Shown here piece by piece: positions 5,095 to 5,151 of a stretch of DNA of 5,151 nt. The DNA is taken from assembly GCA_937888895.1 (NCBI GenBank), contig CALASV010000385.1, positions 1 through 5,151 of the forward strand, given 5' to 3'. This DNA comes from an uncultured Clostridia bacterium. Its GTDB lineage: Bacteria > Bacillota > Clostridia > Lachnospirales > Lachnospiraceae. Position numbers and translations under genes: made by a program. How positions within the stretch are numbered: position 1 is the stretch's first letter; each line of letters starts with the position of its first letter. The notes under the pieces were generated by a model. It was not told where the DNA came from, searched no databases, and saw only the letters and a program-made list of their open reading frames with translations.

Positions 5095-5151
5095 TTAAAG
5101 CAACCTTTGTATTTTTTCTTTCAAACTCACATCTTCTGTTTCTTGTAATAA
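5095..5151 (-). CDS. ylxM: C-terminal end of a probable YlxM (SRP-associated DNA-binding-like protein), cut by the window edge
   Basis: An open minus-strand frame enters from the window edge and ends with TAA at 5097-5095, encoding LLQETEDVSLKEKIQRLL. This charged helical end fits the C-terminus of YlxM/p13, a small helix-turn-helix protein usually encoded just before ffh in Firmicutes and reported in streptococci to modulate the SRP. Eighteen residues are too few for proof, so the call rests mainly on position. The gap to ffh is 51 bases with no clear promoter, consistent with cotranscription. Confidence 0.55.
   Translation of the reverse strand, partial: LLQETEDVSLKEKIQRLL

Overview
This AT-rich window (roughly one third G+C by eye) looks like a Firmicutes chromosome, most likely a clostridial or Lachnospiraceae-type gut bacterium. 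The grounds are the conserved gene set, the strong purine-rich ribosome binding sites, and the form of the Ffh, S16 and KhpA proteins. Genus-level placement is not possible from the sequence alone. Every supported gene is on the minus strand, so transcription runs from high to low coordinates.

Layout in transcription order: the last 18 codons of a probable ylxM (5151-5095), ffh (5043-3694), rpsP (3577-3335) and khpA (3220-2990) form the first block, closed by a strong hairpin terminator at 2914-2942. Next comes a self-contained four-gene cassette: an ECF-type sigma factor (2836-2321), a probable single-pass anti-sigma factor (2317-1889), a multi-pass membrane protein (1861-1331) and a small membrane protein resembling the LiaI/LiaF-type transmembrane region (1347-1027). 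It has a candidate ECF-type promoter at 2861-2887 and its own terminator at 982-1010. A good housekeeping promoter (914-942) then restarts transcription for rimM (877-365) and the 5' part of trmD (355 to the window edge).

The housekeeping genes serve co-translational protein targeting (Ffh with its probable regulator YlxM), the small ribosomal subunit (S16), RNA binding (KhpA), 30S maturation (RimM) and tRNA m1G37 methylation (TrmD). In many Firmicutes these genes lie side by side in one operon. Here a signalling cassette of about 2 kb separates khpA from rimM, with a terminator on each side and a new promoter for rimM-trmD. That insertion is the most notable feature of the window. I infer that the cassette is an envelope-sensing sigma/anti-sigma system with two membrane partners, but neither its signal nor its regulon can be read from the sequence.

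Smaller points of interest are structured intergenic RNA after ffh and between rpsP and khpA (the latter with two mutually exclusive pairings), and an unusual GTG start for the sigma gene that overlaps a second ribosome binding site facing an out-of-frame five-codon ORF. No gene-free stretch exceeds 300 bases. I saw no tRNA, rRNA, CRISPR array, insertion sequence or attachment site.
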